From Leifsonia sp. ku-ls (GTDB lineage Bacteria > Actinomycetota > Actinomycetes > Actinomycetales > Microbacteriaceae): a stretch of DNA of 64,000 nucleotides. The notes below the pieces were generated by a model. It searched no databases and had not been told where the DNA came from. It worked only from the letters and a program-made list of their open reading frames with translations. Each line of letters starts with the position of its first letter. Position 1 is the stretch's first letter. The stretch lies in the NCBI GenBank assembly GCA_003367665.1, contig QKXI01000001.1:124001-188000 (forward strand), written 5' to 3'. Of the stretch, positions 25,935 through 34,676 are shown piece after piece. A program made the translations under genes and the position numbers.

Positions 25935-26357
25935 CGGGGAGGTCGCTGGGATTCCCTCGGGAGGAATGACCGCTTCTTCTCCCGGTTCGCCCGCCGGGCC
26001 GCTGCCGGGCGAGCGTGTGAACGCCGACCGCCCCCAGGTCAGGTCGTGCCCGATCGACTCGGCCTCGATCTCCACGGTCATGCCCTGCTTCTCACCCGCC
26101 CACTCGCGCAGGCAGAGCCGGCCGGAGACGAGCACCGGGTCGCCCTTCGCGATGGAGTCGGCCGCGCTCAGCGCGAGCCGGCGGAAGGCGCTCACGGTGT
26201 ACCAGTTGCTGCCGCCGTCTTCCCAGGTGGCGGCCTGGCGGTTGTAGCGGCGCCGGGTCGTGACGAGACGGAAGCTCGTGATCGGCAGCCCGCCCTCGGT
26301 CACGAGGTGGCGCGGCTCGGTGGCGACGAAGCCGCGGACGGCGACGGTGTCGGACAT
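25932..26357 (-). CDS. Single-stranded DNA-binding protein (SSB-like, short paralogue)
   Basis: A 141-residue OB-fold protein: VAVRGFVATEPRHL, SFRLVTTRRRYN, SNWYTVSAFRRLA and GDPVLVSGRLCLREW are the SSB core strands. The C-terminus (PPEGIPATSP) lacks the acidic DDDLPF tip that recruits partner proteins in the replicative SSB, so this is probably an accessory SSB. AAGGGGAG precedes the ATG. Confidence 0.85.
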   Translation of the reverse strand: MSDTVAVRGFVATEPRHLVTEGGLPITSFRLVTTRRRYNRQAATWEDGGSNWYTVSAFRRLALSAADSIAKGDPVLVSGRLCLREWAGEKQGMTVEIEAESIGHDLTWGRSAFTRSPGSGPAGEPGEEAVIPPEGIPATSP

Positions 26358-26481
26358 GGTCTCCCCTTTCGGCACCCGCCGGTCGGCGGGCTCGAGACCA
26401 CTCTCGCGGCGGGGCGACCGCCGCGGTCGGGCGCGACCGTTTCTGTGGAGAAGTCGGCGGGACGCCGGCCTGTGGACGGGT

Positions 26482-27006
26482 TCAGGCCGTGACGTACTCC
26501 GCGTACGACGCCCGGATCTTGTTCACCTTCGGCAGCGCCACCGCCAGGCAGTATCCCTGTCCCGGGTTCTTCGCGAAGAAGTCCTGGTGGTACTCCTCGG
26601 CGCGGTAGAACGGGCCGAGCGGCTCGATCGTGGTCACGATGCCGCCATCCCAGTACTCGGCGGCACGGTCGCGCGCCGCCTCGAACAGCTCGCGCTGGTG
26701 CTCGCCGTCGTAGAACATCGCGGAGCGGTACTGCGTGCCGATGTCGTTGCCCTGCCGGTTCAGCTGCCGCGGGTCGTGCAGCGTGAAGAAGACGTCGAGG
26801 ACGACGCTCGCCCGGATCACCTCCGAATCGAAGGTGACCGCGACCGCCTCGGCGTGCCCTGTGCGCCCGGTGCACACCTCCTCGTACGTCGGATCGACCG
26901 CCGTGCCGCCCGTGTACCCGGACACCACGTCCTGCACACCGCGCAGGACGCGGTACACCGCGTCGAGGCACCAGAAGCATCCGCCGGCCAGCACGAAGGT
27001 CTGCAT
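26482..27006 (-). CDS. msrA: Peptide methionine-(S)-sulfoxide reductase
   Basis: A 174-residue MsrA. GGCFWCLDAVYR carries the catalytic cysteine in the GCFWC motif, and YTGGTAVDPTYEEVCTGRTGHAEAV and RAEEYHQDFF complete the active site. It repairs S-methionine sulfoxide in proteins with thioredoxin as reductant. A Cys (GQGYCLAV) near the C-terminus can act as resolving residue. AGAGGAA precedes the ATG; longer upstream starts lack support. Confidence 0.95.
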   Translation of the reverse strand: MQTFVLAGGCFWCLDAVYRVLRGVQDVVSGYTGGTAVDPTYEEVCTGRTGHAEAVAVTFDSEVIRASVVLDVFFTLHDPRQLNRQGNDIGTQYRSAMFYDGEHQRELFEAARDRAAEYWDGGIVTTIEPLGPFYRAEEYHQDFFAKNPGQGYCLAVALPKVNKIRASYAEYVTA

Positions 27007-27115
27007 CGGGTTCCTCTCTCGATCCACCTGGTCCATTCTGCCTCCCCCGGCGCACCGGTATGCACGCATACGCGACACGTCGCCTCGGCTCCGCGGGCCA
27101 CCGCCTCCCCGCCGT

Positions 27116-27121
27116 TACCAT
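27116..27121 (+). promoter_or_regulatory. -10 TACCAT of the 27128 gene (leaderless)
   Basis: TACCAT followed by 6 nt and the ATG. Confidence 0.55.
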
Positions 27122-27127
27122 CACCGC

Positions 27128-27832
27128 ATGCAGTGGTGGAATGACTTCGTCGATTGGCTCACATCGCCGGCAGCACGCTCGGTGATCTTCAACGCGGCGG
27201 TCCTCGCGGTCGCCGTGATCCTCTCCGGCCTGATCGCCGCCTGGATCGCCCGGGGCGCCCTCAAGGGCCTCCTCTCCCGCACCGACCGGCAGCAGAAGGC
27301 CTCCGCGATCGCGGCCCTGGTGGACGCCGCCACCGAGGCGTCCGTCTGGAACTCGCTGACCCCGGCCGAGCAGGTCCTCTCCGACCGCGCCGTCGGCCAG
27401 GCCGACATCATGGTGCGCCTGCTCCCGATCAAGGGCGCGGGCATCGCCGCCAACTGGGCCGGTCACCAGCTCGCCGAGATGAAGCGCGCGTCGGCGACCT
27501 TCGGATACCAGCTCGACCCGGCGATCGCGGAGTTCCGCGACCGGCTGATCGAATGGCAGAACAACCCGCGCCGCGCCCGCAAGGTCTTCCAGAACGACCT
27601 CGAGCGGTGGCGCTTCGAGAGCAGCGACGGCGATCGCTCCACGCTGATCGCCCAGCAGGACGCCTGGGTCGCGCAGCAGCACCACGAGCAGTACACGGCA
27701 CCCGCGCAGGCCGGCGCCCCTGCGCCCGCCGTGCAGGAGGAGCAGCCGACGAACCCGTTCGCCGCCACGGCCGCCGCGGGCGCCGCGGATCAGGACACCT
27801 CCCCCACGACCCGCCTCGGCCAGCCCGTCTGA
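27128..27832 (+). CDS. Membrane-anchored hypothetical protein
   Basis: A 234-residue protein with one N-terminal membrane helix (about 18-42), an Ala-rich helical region (about 55-120), a basic/acidic helical segment (EWQNNPRRARKVFQNDLERWRFE) and a Pro/Ala-rich disordered tail. Topology suggests a cytoplasmic helical domain tethered to the membrane. I do not recognise the family. TACCAT lies 6 nt before the ATG. A clean terminator follows. Confidence 0.65.
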   Translation: MQWWNDFVDWLTSPAARSVIFNAAVLAVAVILSGLIAAWIARGALKGLLSRTDRQQKASAIAALVDAATEASVWNSLTPAEQVLSDRAVGQADIMVRLLPIKGAGIAANWAGHQLAEMKRASATFGYQLDPAIAEFRDRLIEWQNNPRRARKVFQNDLERWRFESSDGDRSTLIAQQDAWVAQQHHEQYTAPAQAGAPAPAVQEEQPTNPFAATAAAGAADQDTSPTTRLGQPV

Positions 27833-27860
27833 ACGGACGCCTGGAGCACTCCACCCGACA

Positions 27861-27893
27861 CGAAGGGCGCCGGCATCACGCCGGCGCCCTTCG
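27861..27893. terminator. Bidirectional terminator between 27832 and nadE
   Basis: A perfect stem GAAGGGCGCCGGC/GCCGGCGCCCTTC (27862-27874 and 27880-27892) with loop ATCAC, between convergent genes. Confidence 0.8.
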
Positions 27894-27915
27894 TCGTCTC
27901 ATGGCGCGGAACGGG

Positions 27916-28755
27916 TCAGCGGCTGTAGCGGCCCTCGCCCCACCAGCTGTCGAACATGCTCGCCGGGGGCTGCCGCTTGTGCTCGGTCGCCCGGTAGCGC
28001 TCCTCGATCGCCTCCGCGACCTCGTCGGCGACGTCCTTGCCCTCCAGGAAGTCGTCGATGTCCTCGTAGGTCAGGCCGAGGTTGTCCTCGTCGGTCTGAC
28101 CGGGGTTCAGGTCGAGCAGGTCGGCGGTCGGCGCCTTCTCCCAGAGCCGCGCCGGAGCGCCGAGGTGCCGCAGCAGCGCCTTGCCCTGGCGCTTGGTGAG
28201 GCCGCTCAGCGGCAGCAGGTCGGTGCCTCCGTCGCCGTACTTGGTGAAGAATCCGGTCACGGCCTCCGCCGCGTGGTCGGTCCCGATGACGAGCAGGCTG
28301 CGCTGCCCGGCGATCGCGTACTGCGCCACCATGCGGATGCGCGCCTTGACGTTGCCCTTGACGAAGTCGGACATCGGCTCGCCGAGCGCGTCGGCGTACT
28401 CGTCCTCCACACCGTCGGTGCCGCGCTGGATGTTGAACACCACCTGGCTCTTCGGCCGGATGAACTGCAGCGCCAGCTGCGCGTCGTCCTCGTCCCGCTG
28501 CACCGCATACGGCAGCCGCACCGCGACGAAGTCCGCGTCGGTGCCCTCGGCGGCGAGCCGCTCGACGGCCAGCTGGGCCAGGCGTCCGGCGAGGGTCGAG
28601 TCCTGGCCGCCGCTGATGCCGAGCACGAAGCCGGCGGCCCCGGTGCTCCGGAGGTAGTCCACGAGGAAGCCGACGCGCCGCTCCACCTCGGCGGCCGGGT
28701 CGACCTCGGGACGGACGTGCAGGTCTTCGATGATCCTTGCCTGTTGTTCGCGCAT
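27916..28755 (-). CDS. nadE: Ammonia-dependent NAD+ synthase
   Basis: A 279-residue N-type ATP pyrophosphatase with the P-loop [15 protein letters not shown] (about 47-61), then [20 protein letters not shown] and [25 protein letters not shown]. There is no N-terminal nitrilase domain, so ammonia rather than glutamine is the amide donor. It makes NAD+ from deamido-NAD. TATGGT lies 6 nt before the ATG. Confidence 0.95.
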   Translation of the reverse strand: MREQQARIIEDLHVRPEVDPAAEVERRVGFLVDYLRSTGAAGFVLGISGGQDSTLAGRLAQLAVERLAAEGTDADFVAVRLPYAVQRDEDDAQLALQFIRPKSQVVFNIQRGTDGVEDEYADALGEPMSDFVKGNVKARIRMVAQYAIAGQRSLLVIGTDHAAEAVTGFFTKYGDGGTDLLPLSGLTKRQGKALLRHLGAPARLWEKAPTADLLDLNPGQTDEDNLGLTYEDIDDFLEGKDVADEVAEAIEERYRATEHKRQPPASMFDSWWGEGRYSR

Positions 28756-28761
28756 GACGCC

Positions 28762-28767
28762 ACCATA
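28762..28767 (-). promoter_or_regulatory. -10 TATGGT of nadE (leaderless)
   Basis: TATGGT on the minus strand, 6 nt before the ATG at 28755. Confidence 0.55.
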
Positions 28768-28834
28768 TCCCCGGCGGATTTCGGCCGTGTGAACGGCGGC
28801 GTGAAGGGTCTGCCGCCGGGCCGCCGCGCCTCGC

Positions 28835-28840
28835 TAGCAT
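28835..28840 (+). promoter_or_regulatory. -10 TAGCAT of the antiporter (leaderless)
   Basis: TAGCAT, 6 nt before the ATG at 28847. Confidence 0.55.
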
Positions 28841-28846
28841 GCGCGC

Positions 28847-30064
28847 ATGGACCCCCGAGTCTCCACGGTCGTGCTCGTCCCCCTCCTCGGCGTCGCCGCG
28901 GCGCTGCTCGCCACGGCCGTGGGCCGGTTCGCCAAGATCCCGCTCGTCGTGTTCGAGATCCTGCTCGGCCTGCTGGTCGGGCCGAGCATCCTCGGCTGGG
29001 TGCCGGAGACCGACTCACTGACCGCGCTGGCGAACTTCGGGCTGGCCTTCCTGTTCTTCATGGCCGGGAACGAGATCGACTTCCGGTCGATCGCCGGCCG
29101 CCCGCTGCGCACGGCGTCGCTGGGCTGGCTGGCCTCGCTCGCCGCCGGCATCCTGCTCTCGACGCTCATCGCCGGCTCGCTGATCACCGGCGTCTACATC
29201 GGCATCGCGCTCACCTCGACGGCGCTCGGGACGCTGATGCCCGTGCTGCGCGACGCCGGAGAGATGCACACGCCGTTCGGCCGGGCGGTGACGGCGGTCG
29301 GCGCCGTCGGCGAGTTCGGCCCGCTGCTCGCCATCTCGCTCTTCCTGAGCGGCAGGAAGCCGCTCGCCGCCGCCCTCGTGCTGATCGGCTTCGCCCTGAT
29401 CGCGGGCGGCGCGATCTGGTTCGCGTCGCGCGGGGGCCACGCGCGCTTCCACGGGCTTGTGCGGGCGACGCTGCACACCAGCGGCCAGTTCGCGATCCGG
29501 TTCGTCGTGCTGGTCATCGCGGGGCTCGTCGGGCTCAGCATCGCGCTCGGGCTGGACATGCTGCTCGGCGCCTTCGCGGCGGGGGTGCTCTGCCGCATCC
29601 TGCTCTCCGGCGCGGAGCCGGCGGATGCCCGGCACATCGAGAGCAAGCTGGAGGCGGTGGCGTTCGGCGTGCTGGTGCCGATCTTCTTCATCAACACCGG
29701 GATCGGCTTCGACCTGCCCGCGCTCGTCGGCGACCCGAAGGCCCTCCTCCTGCTGCCGATCTTCGTGGTGCTGCTGCTGGTGATCCGCGGCGTGCCCGGG
29801 TCGTTCTCGGCGCCGCGAGGGTCGACTCTGCGCGACCGCGGGGCGCTGACGCTCTTCAGCGCGACCGGTCTGCCCATCATCGTCGCCGTCACCGCGATCG
29901 GCGTGCGCGAGCACGACCTGTCCAGCGGCACGGCCACGGCGCTCGTCGGCGCCGGGATGCTGTCGGTGCTGCTGTTCCCGCTGCTGGCGCTCACGCTGCG
30001 CCGGCGGTCCTCGGACGGCGGGGTGCGGCCGGCAGACCCGGACGCCGTGCCGATCGAAGGGTGA
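28847..30064 (+). CDS. Cation/proton antiporter (CPA2 family)
   Basis: A 405-residue membrane protein with 11-13 helices spread over almost the full length. VVFEILLGLLVGPSILGW near the N-terminus, GLAFLFFMAGNEIDF, and LDMLLGAFAAGVLCRILL (about 235-255) are typical of monovalent cation:H+ antiporters of the KefB/CPA2 type. No C-terminal nucleotide-binding domain is present. The ion is not predictable. It is divergent from nadE with 91 bp between the starts. Confidence 0.88.
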   Translation: MDPRVSTVVLVPLLGVAAALLATAVGRFAKIPLVVFEILLGLLVGPSILGWVPETDSLTALANFGLAFLFFMAGNEIDFRSIAGRPLRTASLGWLASLAAGILLSTLIAGSLITGVYIGIALTSTALGTLMPVLRDAGEMHTPFGRAVTAVGAVGEFGPLLAISLFLSGRKPLAAALVLIGFALIAGGAIWFASRGGHARFHGLVRATLHTSGQFAIRFVVLVIAGLVGLSIALGLDMLLGAFAAGVLCRILLSGAEPADARHIESKLEAVAFGVLVPIFFINTGIGFDLPALVGDPKALLLLPIFVVLLLVIRGVPGSFSAPRGSTLRDRGALTLFSATGLPIIVAVTAIGVREHDLSSGTATALVGAGMLSVLLFPLLALTLRRRSSDGGVRPADPDAVPIEG

Positions 30065-30078
30065 CGCGCCGGACTCCC

Positions 30079-30933
30079 TCAGGCGACCCGGCTGACCGCG
30101 CGGGCGAGGATGGCCGTGGTCAGCGCGTCGACCGGCTCGCGCGCGGCCGAGGGGTTCGACAGCAGGGTGAAGTCCACGCCGCCGAGCTCGGGCAGGCCGA
30201 ACCGGTTCGTCACCTTGATGAGGTCGGTCGGGATGAGCGAGCGCGGGAACACCGCGACCCCGATGCCCGCACGCACCGCGGCGAGCACGCCGTTCACCTC
30301 GCGGGTGTTGCAGGTGATCCGCCACGTGCGGCCCGCCGCCTCCAGCGCGTCGATCGCCGCCTGACGGCTGATGCTCGGACCCTGGTACGAGATCAGCGGC
30401 ACGGGGCCGTCGGGATCGAGCACCGTCTTCTCCTGTCCCATCCACACCAGTTCGTCGGTCGCCACGACCGTGCCCTCTGTGGTGCCGGGCGTCTGCTTGA
30501 TGAAGATCAGGTCGAGCTGGCCCGCCTTCAGCTTGCGGTGCAGCGGCGCCGACTGGTCGACCGTGAGCTCCAGGTTGATCTGCGGGTTCTGCTGTCGGAA
30601 GTGCCGCAGGACGCGGGGCAGCGTCGTGATCGCCAGGTCGTCGGCCGCGCCGAAGCGCAGCCGGCCGCGCATCGCCGACCCGCTGAAGTAGCTGTCGGCC
30701 TCGGCGTGCGCCGCGAGGATCGTGCGCGCGAAGCCGGCCATGGCGTCGCCGTTGTCGGTCAGCCGCACCTCGCGGGTGTCGCGCGCGATCAGCTGCCGCT
30801 TCGCCGCCTGCTCCAGCTTGCGGATGTGCTGGCTCACCGTGGGCTGGCTGATGCCGAGCCGCGCGGCCGCGCGCGTGAAGCTCCGCGTGTCGGCCACGGC
30901 GAGGAAGGTGCGGAGGAGCACGGGGTCGAACAT
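30079..30933 (-). CDS. LysR-family transcriptional regulator
   Basis: A 284-residue regulator. The winged helix-turn-helix is at about 3-62 (LLRTFLAVADTRSFTRAAARLGISQPTVSQHIRKLE) and the inducer-binding domain at about 85-284. The ATG at 30933 gives the canonical MFDPVLLRTFLAV start. It is divergent from an MFS exporter, so regulation of that gene is the simplest guess. A dyad at 30941-30959 just upstream is a candidate binding site. Confidence 0.9.
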   Translation of the reverse strand: MFDPVLLRTFLAVADTRSFTRAAARLGISQPTVSQHIRKLEQAAKRQLIARDTREVRLTDNGDAMAGFARTILAAHAEADSYFSGSAMRGRLRFGAADDLAITTLPRVLRHFRQQNPQINLELTVDQSAPLHRKLKAGQLDLIFIKQTPGTTEGTVVATDELVWMGQEKTVLDPDGPVPLISYQGPSISRQAAIDALEAAGRTWRITCNTREVNGVLAAVRAGIGVAVFPRSLIPTDLIKVTNRFGLPELGGVDFTLLSNPSAAREPVDALTTAILARAVSRVA

Positions 30934-30940
30934 GGGCCAT

Positions 30941-30959
30941 CCATTCGAAAATCCAATGG
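30941..30959. promoter_or_regulatory. Candidate LysR operator (CCATT-N9-AATGG)
   Basis: An AT-rich dyad CCATT...AATGG, 8 bp upstream of the LysR start, containing a T-N11-A core. It lies between the divergent LysR and MFS genes. Confidence 0.45.
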
Positions 30960-31055
30960 GACTTATAGCCCCGATCGGCTCCAAGAATATCCCGGGGTGC
31001 GTAATGTCGATGGGGAGACTTCATACGGAACCAGCAGACATCGAGGTAACACGCA

Positions 31056-32399
31056 GTGGCGCACTCCCCCGCGGCGGCCCCGCCCACCGGACCCATGCCC
31101 GTCCTCTCCGCCCGGCCGCCGTGGCGGGAGACGTTCGCCTCGCTCCGGGTGCCCAACTACCGACGCTTCGCCGCGAGCAACCTGGTCGCCAACACGGCGG
31201 TGTGGATGCAGCGCATCGCGATGGACTGGCTGGTGCTGCAGCTGTCCGGCAGCGTCGCCGCCGTCGGCGTGACCGTGTTCATGCAGTTCACGCCGATGCT
31301 CGTATTCGGTCTGTGGGGCGGCGTGCTCACCGACCGCTACTCCAAGCAGCGGCTGCTCGTCATCACGCAGTCGTGCGCGGCCGGGCTCGCCGCCCTGCTC
31401 GCGGTGCTCACGCTCACCGGCGTGATCGAAGTGTGGCACGTGTACGCGATCTCGTTCGCGCTCGGGCTGGTCACCGTGGTGGACAACCCGGCCCGGCAGG
31501 TGTTCGTCAACGAGCTGGTCGGTCCGCGCTACCTGCGCAACGCGATCAGCCTCAATTCGTCGATCTTCCAGCTGGGCGGGCTGATCGGGCCGGCGCTCGG
31601 CGGCATCCTGATCACGGCGGTCGGCGGCGGATGGTCGTTCGCCATCAACGCGGTCGCGTGCCTGGCCGTGGTGTTCGCCGTCGCCACCCTCAAGCGCTCA
31701 GAACTGCACGCCTCCCCGGCCGCGCCGCGCGGGAAGGGGCAGCTGGCCGAAGGGATGCGGTACGTGCGCCGCAAACCGGTGATCTTCTGGACCGTGGTGA
31801 TGGTCGCCGTGATCGCGGTGTTCGCGTTCAACATGCCGGTGTTCCTCGCGGCGTACGCGAACGACGTGTACCACGTCGGTGCGCAGGGCTACGGCCTGTT
31901 CAACGCGCTCGTCGCCGCCGGCGCGCTGACCGGTGCCCTGGCCTCCACCCGCCGGACCAGCGTGCGGCTGTCGATGGTCGTCGGAACAGCCGCCGCGCTC
32001 GGCATCGTGCAGGCCGTGGCCGGATTCGCCCCGGGTGAGATCGCGTTCGGCGCGCTCCTGGTAGGCGTCGGGATCGGGAACCTGCTGTTCATCACCGCGG
32101 CGAACTCGCTGGTGCAGATGTCGTCGAACGTGCAGATCCGCGGCCGGGTCATCTCGCTCTACATCCTGGTGCTGCTCGGCGGCCAGGCGCTCGGCGGACC
32201 GCTCATGGGCTGGGTCGTCGAACAGGTCGGACCGCACATCGCGATGGCGATCTCCGGCCTCGTGCCCGCCGCCGCGGCCGCCGTCGTCGCCGTCCTGATC
32301 GCCCGCCAGGCCAGCCTGCGCCTCGCCTTCGGCCTCCGCGGACGACGCCCGGTGATCGCGATCGTCACCCGCGCGGGGAAGTCCGGCGCCCGGCTCTGA
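31056..32399 (+). CDS. MFS transporter (MFS_3/EntS-like exporter)
   Basis: A 447-residue major facilitator with 12 predicted helices. FASLRVPNYRRFAASNLVANTAVWMQRIAMDWLVLQ and the loop GVLTDRYSKQRLL (the A motif between helices 2 and 3) are typical of the exporter subgroup that also contains enterobactin exporter EntS. Substrate unknown. GTG start with a weak GAGG upstream. Divergent from the LysR gene. Confidence 0.87.
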   Translation: MAHSPAAAPPTGPMPVLSARPPWRETFASLRVPNYRRFAASNLVANTAVWMQRIAMDWLVLQLSGSVAAVGVTVFMQFTPMLVFGLWGGVLTDRYSKQRLLVITQSCAAGLAALLAVLTLTGVIEVWHVYAISFALGLVTVVDNPARQVFVNELVGPRYLRNAISLNSSIFQLGGLIGPALGGILITAVGGGWSFAINAVACLAVVFAVATLKRSELHASPAAPRGKGQLAEGMRYVRRKPVIFWTVVMVAVIAVFAFNMPVFLAAYANDVYHVGAQGYGLFNALVAAGALTGALASTRRTSVRLSMVVGTAAALGIVQAVAGFAPGEIAFGALLVGVGIGNLLFITAANSLVQMSSNVQIRGRVISLYILVLLGGQALGGPLMGWVVEQVGPHIAMAISGLVPAAAAAVVAVLIARQASLRLAFGLRGRRPVIAIVTRAGKSGARL

Positions 32400-32439
32400 C
32401 CGCGAGCCCTGCGCGGGCTCCGGTATCGTGGAGGCGCAC

Positions 32440-32512
32440 GCCCCCGTAGCTCAGCGGATAGAGCAGGAGCCTTCTAATCTCTTGGTCGCAGGTTCGATTC
32501 CTGCCGGGGGCA
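32440..32512 (+). tRNA. tRNA-Arg(TCT)
   Basis: A full cloverleaf: acceptor GCCCCCG/CGGGGGC, D stem GCTC/GAGC, anticodon loop CTTCTAA (anticodon TCT), T arm GCAGG-TTCGATT-CCTGC, discriminator A512. No encoded CCA. The anticodon stem has a G-T closing pair and a C-T opposition next to the loop, so it is somewhat irregular. The 3' half is repeated 65 bp downstream. Confidence 0.93.
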
Positions 32513-32535
32513 CACGCGGAACAGCTCTCGCGGTG

Positions 32536-32578
32536 CTTCTCATCTCTTGGTCGCAGGTTCGATTCCTGCCGGGGGCAC
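32536..32578 (+). repeat. Tandem copy of the tRNA-Arg 3' half (att-like)
   Basis: Positions 32536-32578 match 32471-32513 at 42 of 43 bases, the copy starting inside the anticodon loop. No 5' half is present, so it is not a tRNA gene. Confidence 0.9.
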
Positions 32579-32664
32579 CGCCGCCATCGCCTCCGGACTT
32601 GTTCGAGCCGACACGCCGCCCAGGGGTCGAAAAACTCCGGAGCCGGCGGATCGGGAGTGCGGCG

Positions 32665-32967
32665 TCAGAGGGCGCGGGCGGCGGCGGCGAGGACCTGCGC
32701 GAGGGTGGGGACGCCCTCGGCGCGGAAGACCTCGGAGCCGTCGGCGGCGGCGACGATCACGGTCGGGGTCGAGCGGATGCCGTCGCGCTCCGCACGCTCC
32801 AGGTTGCGCGCCACGTCCAGCTCGGTGACCGCGATCCGCGGCGCGAGCCGGGCCGCCTCCGCGAGCACCGCGCGCGTCTGCATGCACGGCTCGCAGAAGG
32901 CGGAGGTGTAGAGGGTCAGCTGCGCCTCTCCGGTGTCCGCCGGGTCAACGGCCGGTGTCGTGTCCAC
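32665..32967 (-). CDS. Thioredoxin-like protein
   Basis: A 100-residue thioredoxin-fold protein with the redox motif FCEPCMQTRAV (about 20-30) and the cis-proline region RSTPTVIV (about 66-73). CEPC differs from the CGPC of classical thioredoxin, so the partner may differ. Two adjacent GTG codons are possible starts; the second (32967) lies 6 nt after TACACT and is chosen. Confidence 0.85.
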   Translation of the reverse strand: MDTTPAVDPADTGEAQLTLYTSAFCEPCMQTRAVLAEAARLAPRIAVTELDVARNLERAERDGIRSTPTVIVAAADGSEVFRAEGVPTLAQVLAAAARAL

Positions 32968-32973
32968 CACGTC

Positions 32974-32979
32974 AGTGTA
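32974..32979 (-). promoter_or_regulatory. -10 TACACT of the thioredoxin-like gene (leaderless)
   Basis: TACACT on the minus strand, 6 nt before the GTG at 32967. Confidence 0.5.
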
Positions 32980-33051
32980 CGTCCGGCGAAATCGGGACGA
33001 CCATCGCCCGCCGCACGCCGCGGCCGCGCGACGGCGAGCACCCGGTCGCCC

Positions 33052-33057
33052 CACAAT
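33052..33057 (+). promoter_or_regulatory. -10-like CACAAT of the SGNH hydrolase gene
   Basis: CACAAT, 6 nt before the GTG at 33064. The first base deviates from TANNNT. Confidence 0.4.
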
Positions 33058-33063
33058 CGTCCC

Positions 33064-33864
33064 GTGAGCCGAACGACCTTCACGCGATACGTCGCCCTCG
33101 GAGACTCGCTCACCGAGGGGCTGTGCGACCCCGCGCCCGGAGCGCCGGACGCGTACCTCGGCTGGGCCGACCGGCTCGCCGGCATCCTCGACGGCGACGC
33201 CAGCCTCGCCGGCGCCAGCCTGGAGTTCGCCAACCTCGCCGTGCGCGGCCGGCGCATCGCGGACGTGGTGGACGGCCAGATCCCGCACGCGCTCGAACTC
33301 GCCCCCGACCTCGTCTCGGTGATGATCGGCGGCAACGACCTGATGAGCCCCGCCGCCGACCCGGACGCGCTCGCCGCGCGGCTCGAGGGCGGCATCCGCC
33401 GGCTGCGCGCCTCGGGCACCACGGTGCTGCTGGCGAACATCTTCGACCCGCAGTTCGCCTTCTTCCTCAAGCCGTTCCGCGGGAGGGCGGCGGTTTTCAA
33501 CGCCAACATCTGGAGCATCGCACGCGACCAGCGGGCGACCGTGCTCGACGTGTGGGGCGTCCGAGAGTTCCGCGACCCGGCGATGTGGGCCTCCGACCGG
33601 GTGCACCTGAGCGCACGCGGGCACCGGCTGCTCGCGGCGCACGCGGCGCACGCGCTCGGAGTCCCGTACGCGGAGATCGGCGGCCAGGAGGCGGCGCCCG
33701 GCGCGACCGCGGAGCTCGCCGCGCCGCCCGACTCGGTGCCGCTGCGGACCTGGCTGCGGGTGTACGCCATCCCGTGGGTCGCCCGCCGGCTGCGGCATGT
33801 GTCCACCGGCGACGGGATGGGGCCGAAGCTGCCCGTGCCGCGGCGCGTCGGAGGCCAGCACTAG
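33064..33864 (+). CDS. SGNH/GDSL-family hydrolase
   Basis: A 266-residue esterase/lipase-type hydrolase. [15 protein letters not shown] has the block I nucleophile Ser (about residue 14), [11 protein letters not shown] the block III Asn, and [15 protein letters not shown] the block V Asp/His. No signal peptide, so it is cytoplasmic. Substrate unknown. Its TAG stop supplies the first three bases of the orn -10 hexamer. Confidence 0.88.
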   Translation: MSRTTFTRYVALGDSLTEGLCDPAPGAPDAYLGWADRLAGILDGDASLAGASLEFANLAVRGRRIADVVDGQIPHALELAPDLVSVMIGGNDLMSPAADPDALAARLEGGIRRLRASGTTVLLANIFDPQFAFFLKPFRGRAAVFNANIWSIARDQRATVLDVWGVREFRDPAMWASDRVHLSARGHRLLAAHAAHALGVPYAEIGGQEAAPGATAELAAPPDSVPLRTWLRVYAIPWVARRLRHVSTGDGMGPKLPVPRRVGGQH

Positions 33865-33867
33865 ACT
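33862..33867 (+). promoter_or_regulatory. -10 TAGACT of orn, overlapping the upstream stop codon
   Basis: TAGACT, 7 nt before the ATG at 33875. TAG is the stop of the SGNH gene. Confidence 0.6.
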
Positions 33868-33874
33868 CGCTGGT

Positions 33875-34498
33875 ATGGCTACCTCCTCGGATCGACTGGT
33901 CTGGATCGACTGCGAGATGACCGGCCTCGACCTCGAGGTCGACGAGCTCGTCGAGATCGCCGTCGTCATCACCGACTTCGAGCTGAACGTGCTCGACCCG
34001 GGTCTCAGCATCGTGATCAAGCCCGACGACTCGGCGCTCGCCAACATGGGCGACTTCGTGCGGCAGATGCACACGACTTCCGGCCTGATCGAGGAGATCC
34101 CGAACGGCAAGAGCCTCGCCGAGGCCGAGTACGAGGTGTTGGAGTACGTGCTCAAGTTCGCGCCGACAGCGCGCACCGCGCCCCTCGCCGGCAACACCAT
34201 CGGCACCGACCGCATGTTTCTCGCCAAGTACATGCCGCGGCTCGACAACCACCTGCACTACCGCAACGTCGACGTGTCGTCGATCAAGGAGCTGGCCCGC
34301 CGCTGGTTCCCGCGCATCTACTTCAACGCTCCGGAGAAGAACGGCGGCCACCGGGCGCTCGCCGACATCCTGGAGTCCATCCGGGAGCTCGACTACTACC
34401 GGTCGGCGGCGTTCGTCGCGCCTCCCGGCCCCACCACGGAGGACACCCAGGCGGTGGCCGCGGGCGTGGTGGAAAAATGGGCCCCCCGGATGTACTAG
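33875..34498 (+). CDS. orn: Oligoribonuclease
   Basis: A 207-residue DEDDh 3'-5' exonuclease that degrades 2-5 nt RNAs and pGp[13 protein letters not shown] (about 8-19) has the first Asp/Glu pair, [18 protein letters not shown] the third acidic residue, and [14 protein letters not shown] the catalytic His and final Asp. The ATG follows TAGACT by 7 nt, a leaderless arrangement. tRNA-His follows 47 bp downstream; its probable -10 overlaps the orn stop. Confidence 0.96.
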   Translation: MATSSDRLVWIDCEMTGLDLEVDELVEIAVVITDFELNVLDPGLSIVIKPDDSALANMGDFVRQMHTTSGLIEEIPNGKSLAEAEYEVLEYVLKFAPTARTAPLAGNTIGTDRMFLAKYMPRLDNHLHYRNVDVSSIKELARRWFPRIYFNAPEKNGGHRALADILESIRELDYYRSAAFVAPPGPTTEDTQAVAAGVVEKWAPRMY

Positions 34499-34501
34499 AA
34501 T
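34496..34501 (+). promoter_or_regulatory. Candidate -10 TAGAAT of tRNA-His
   Basis: TAGAAT begins with the TAG stop of orn and lies 44 bp before the tRNA. Confidence 0.4.
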
Positions 34502-34545
34502 CGTCGAGTTGCGTGCGAACGGCTCGGTGAGCCGGGAGCAGCCAT

Positions 34546-34622
34546 GGTGGGTATAGCTCAGTTGGTAGAGCGCCTGGTTGTGGTCCAGGAGGTCGCGGGT
34601 TCAAGCCCCGTTACTCACCCCA
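34546..34622 (+). tRNA. tRNA-His(GTG)
   Basis: An extra 5' G at 34546 (G-1) faces C34619, as expected for tRNA-His. Acceptor GTGGGTA/TACTCAC, D arm GCTCAGTTGGTAGAGC, anticodon GTG in the loop TTGTGGT, T arm GCGGG-TTCAAGC-CCCGT, and an encoded CCA (34620-34622). Confidence 0.96.
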
Positions 34623-34627
34623 AGTAG

Positions 34628-34653
34628 GGGCCCGGCTCGGTGGAGCCGGGCCC
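34628..34653 (+). terminator. Terminator after tRNA-His
   Basis: An 11-bp perfect stem GGGCCCGGCTC/GAGCCGGGCCC with loop GGTG followed by TCTCTC. Confidence 0.8.
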
Positions 34654-34676
34654 TCTCTCATGCCCGGCGCACCGCG

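Noticed and set aside
27154-31272. Open frame of 1,372 codons on the plus strand
   Set aside because: It crosses six well-supported genes on both strands out of frame and has the composition of a GC-rich shadow frame.
32536-32578. A second functional tRNA-Arg
   Set aside because: Only the 3' half is present; there is no acceptor 5' strand, D arm or complete anticodon stem.
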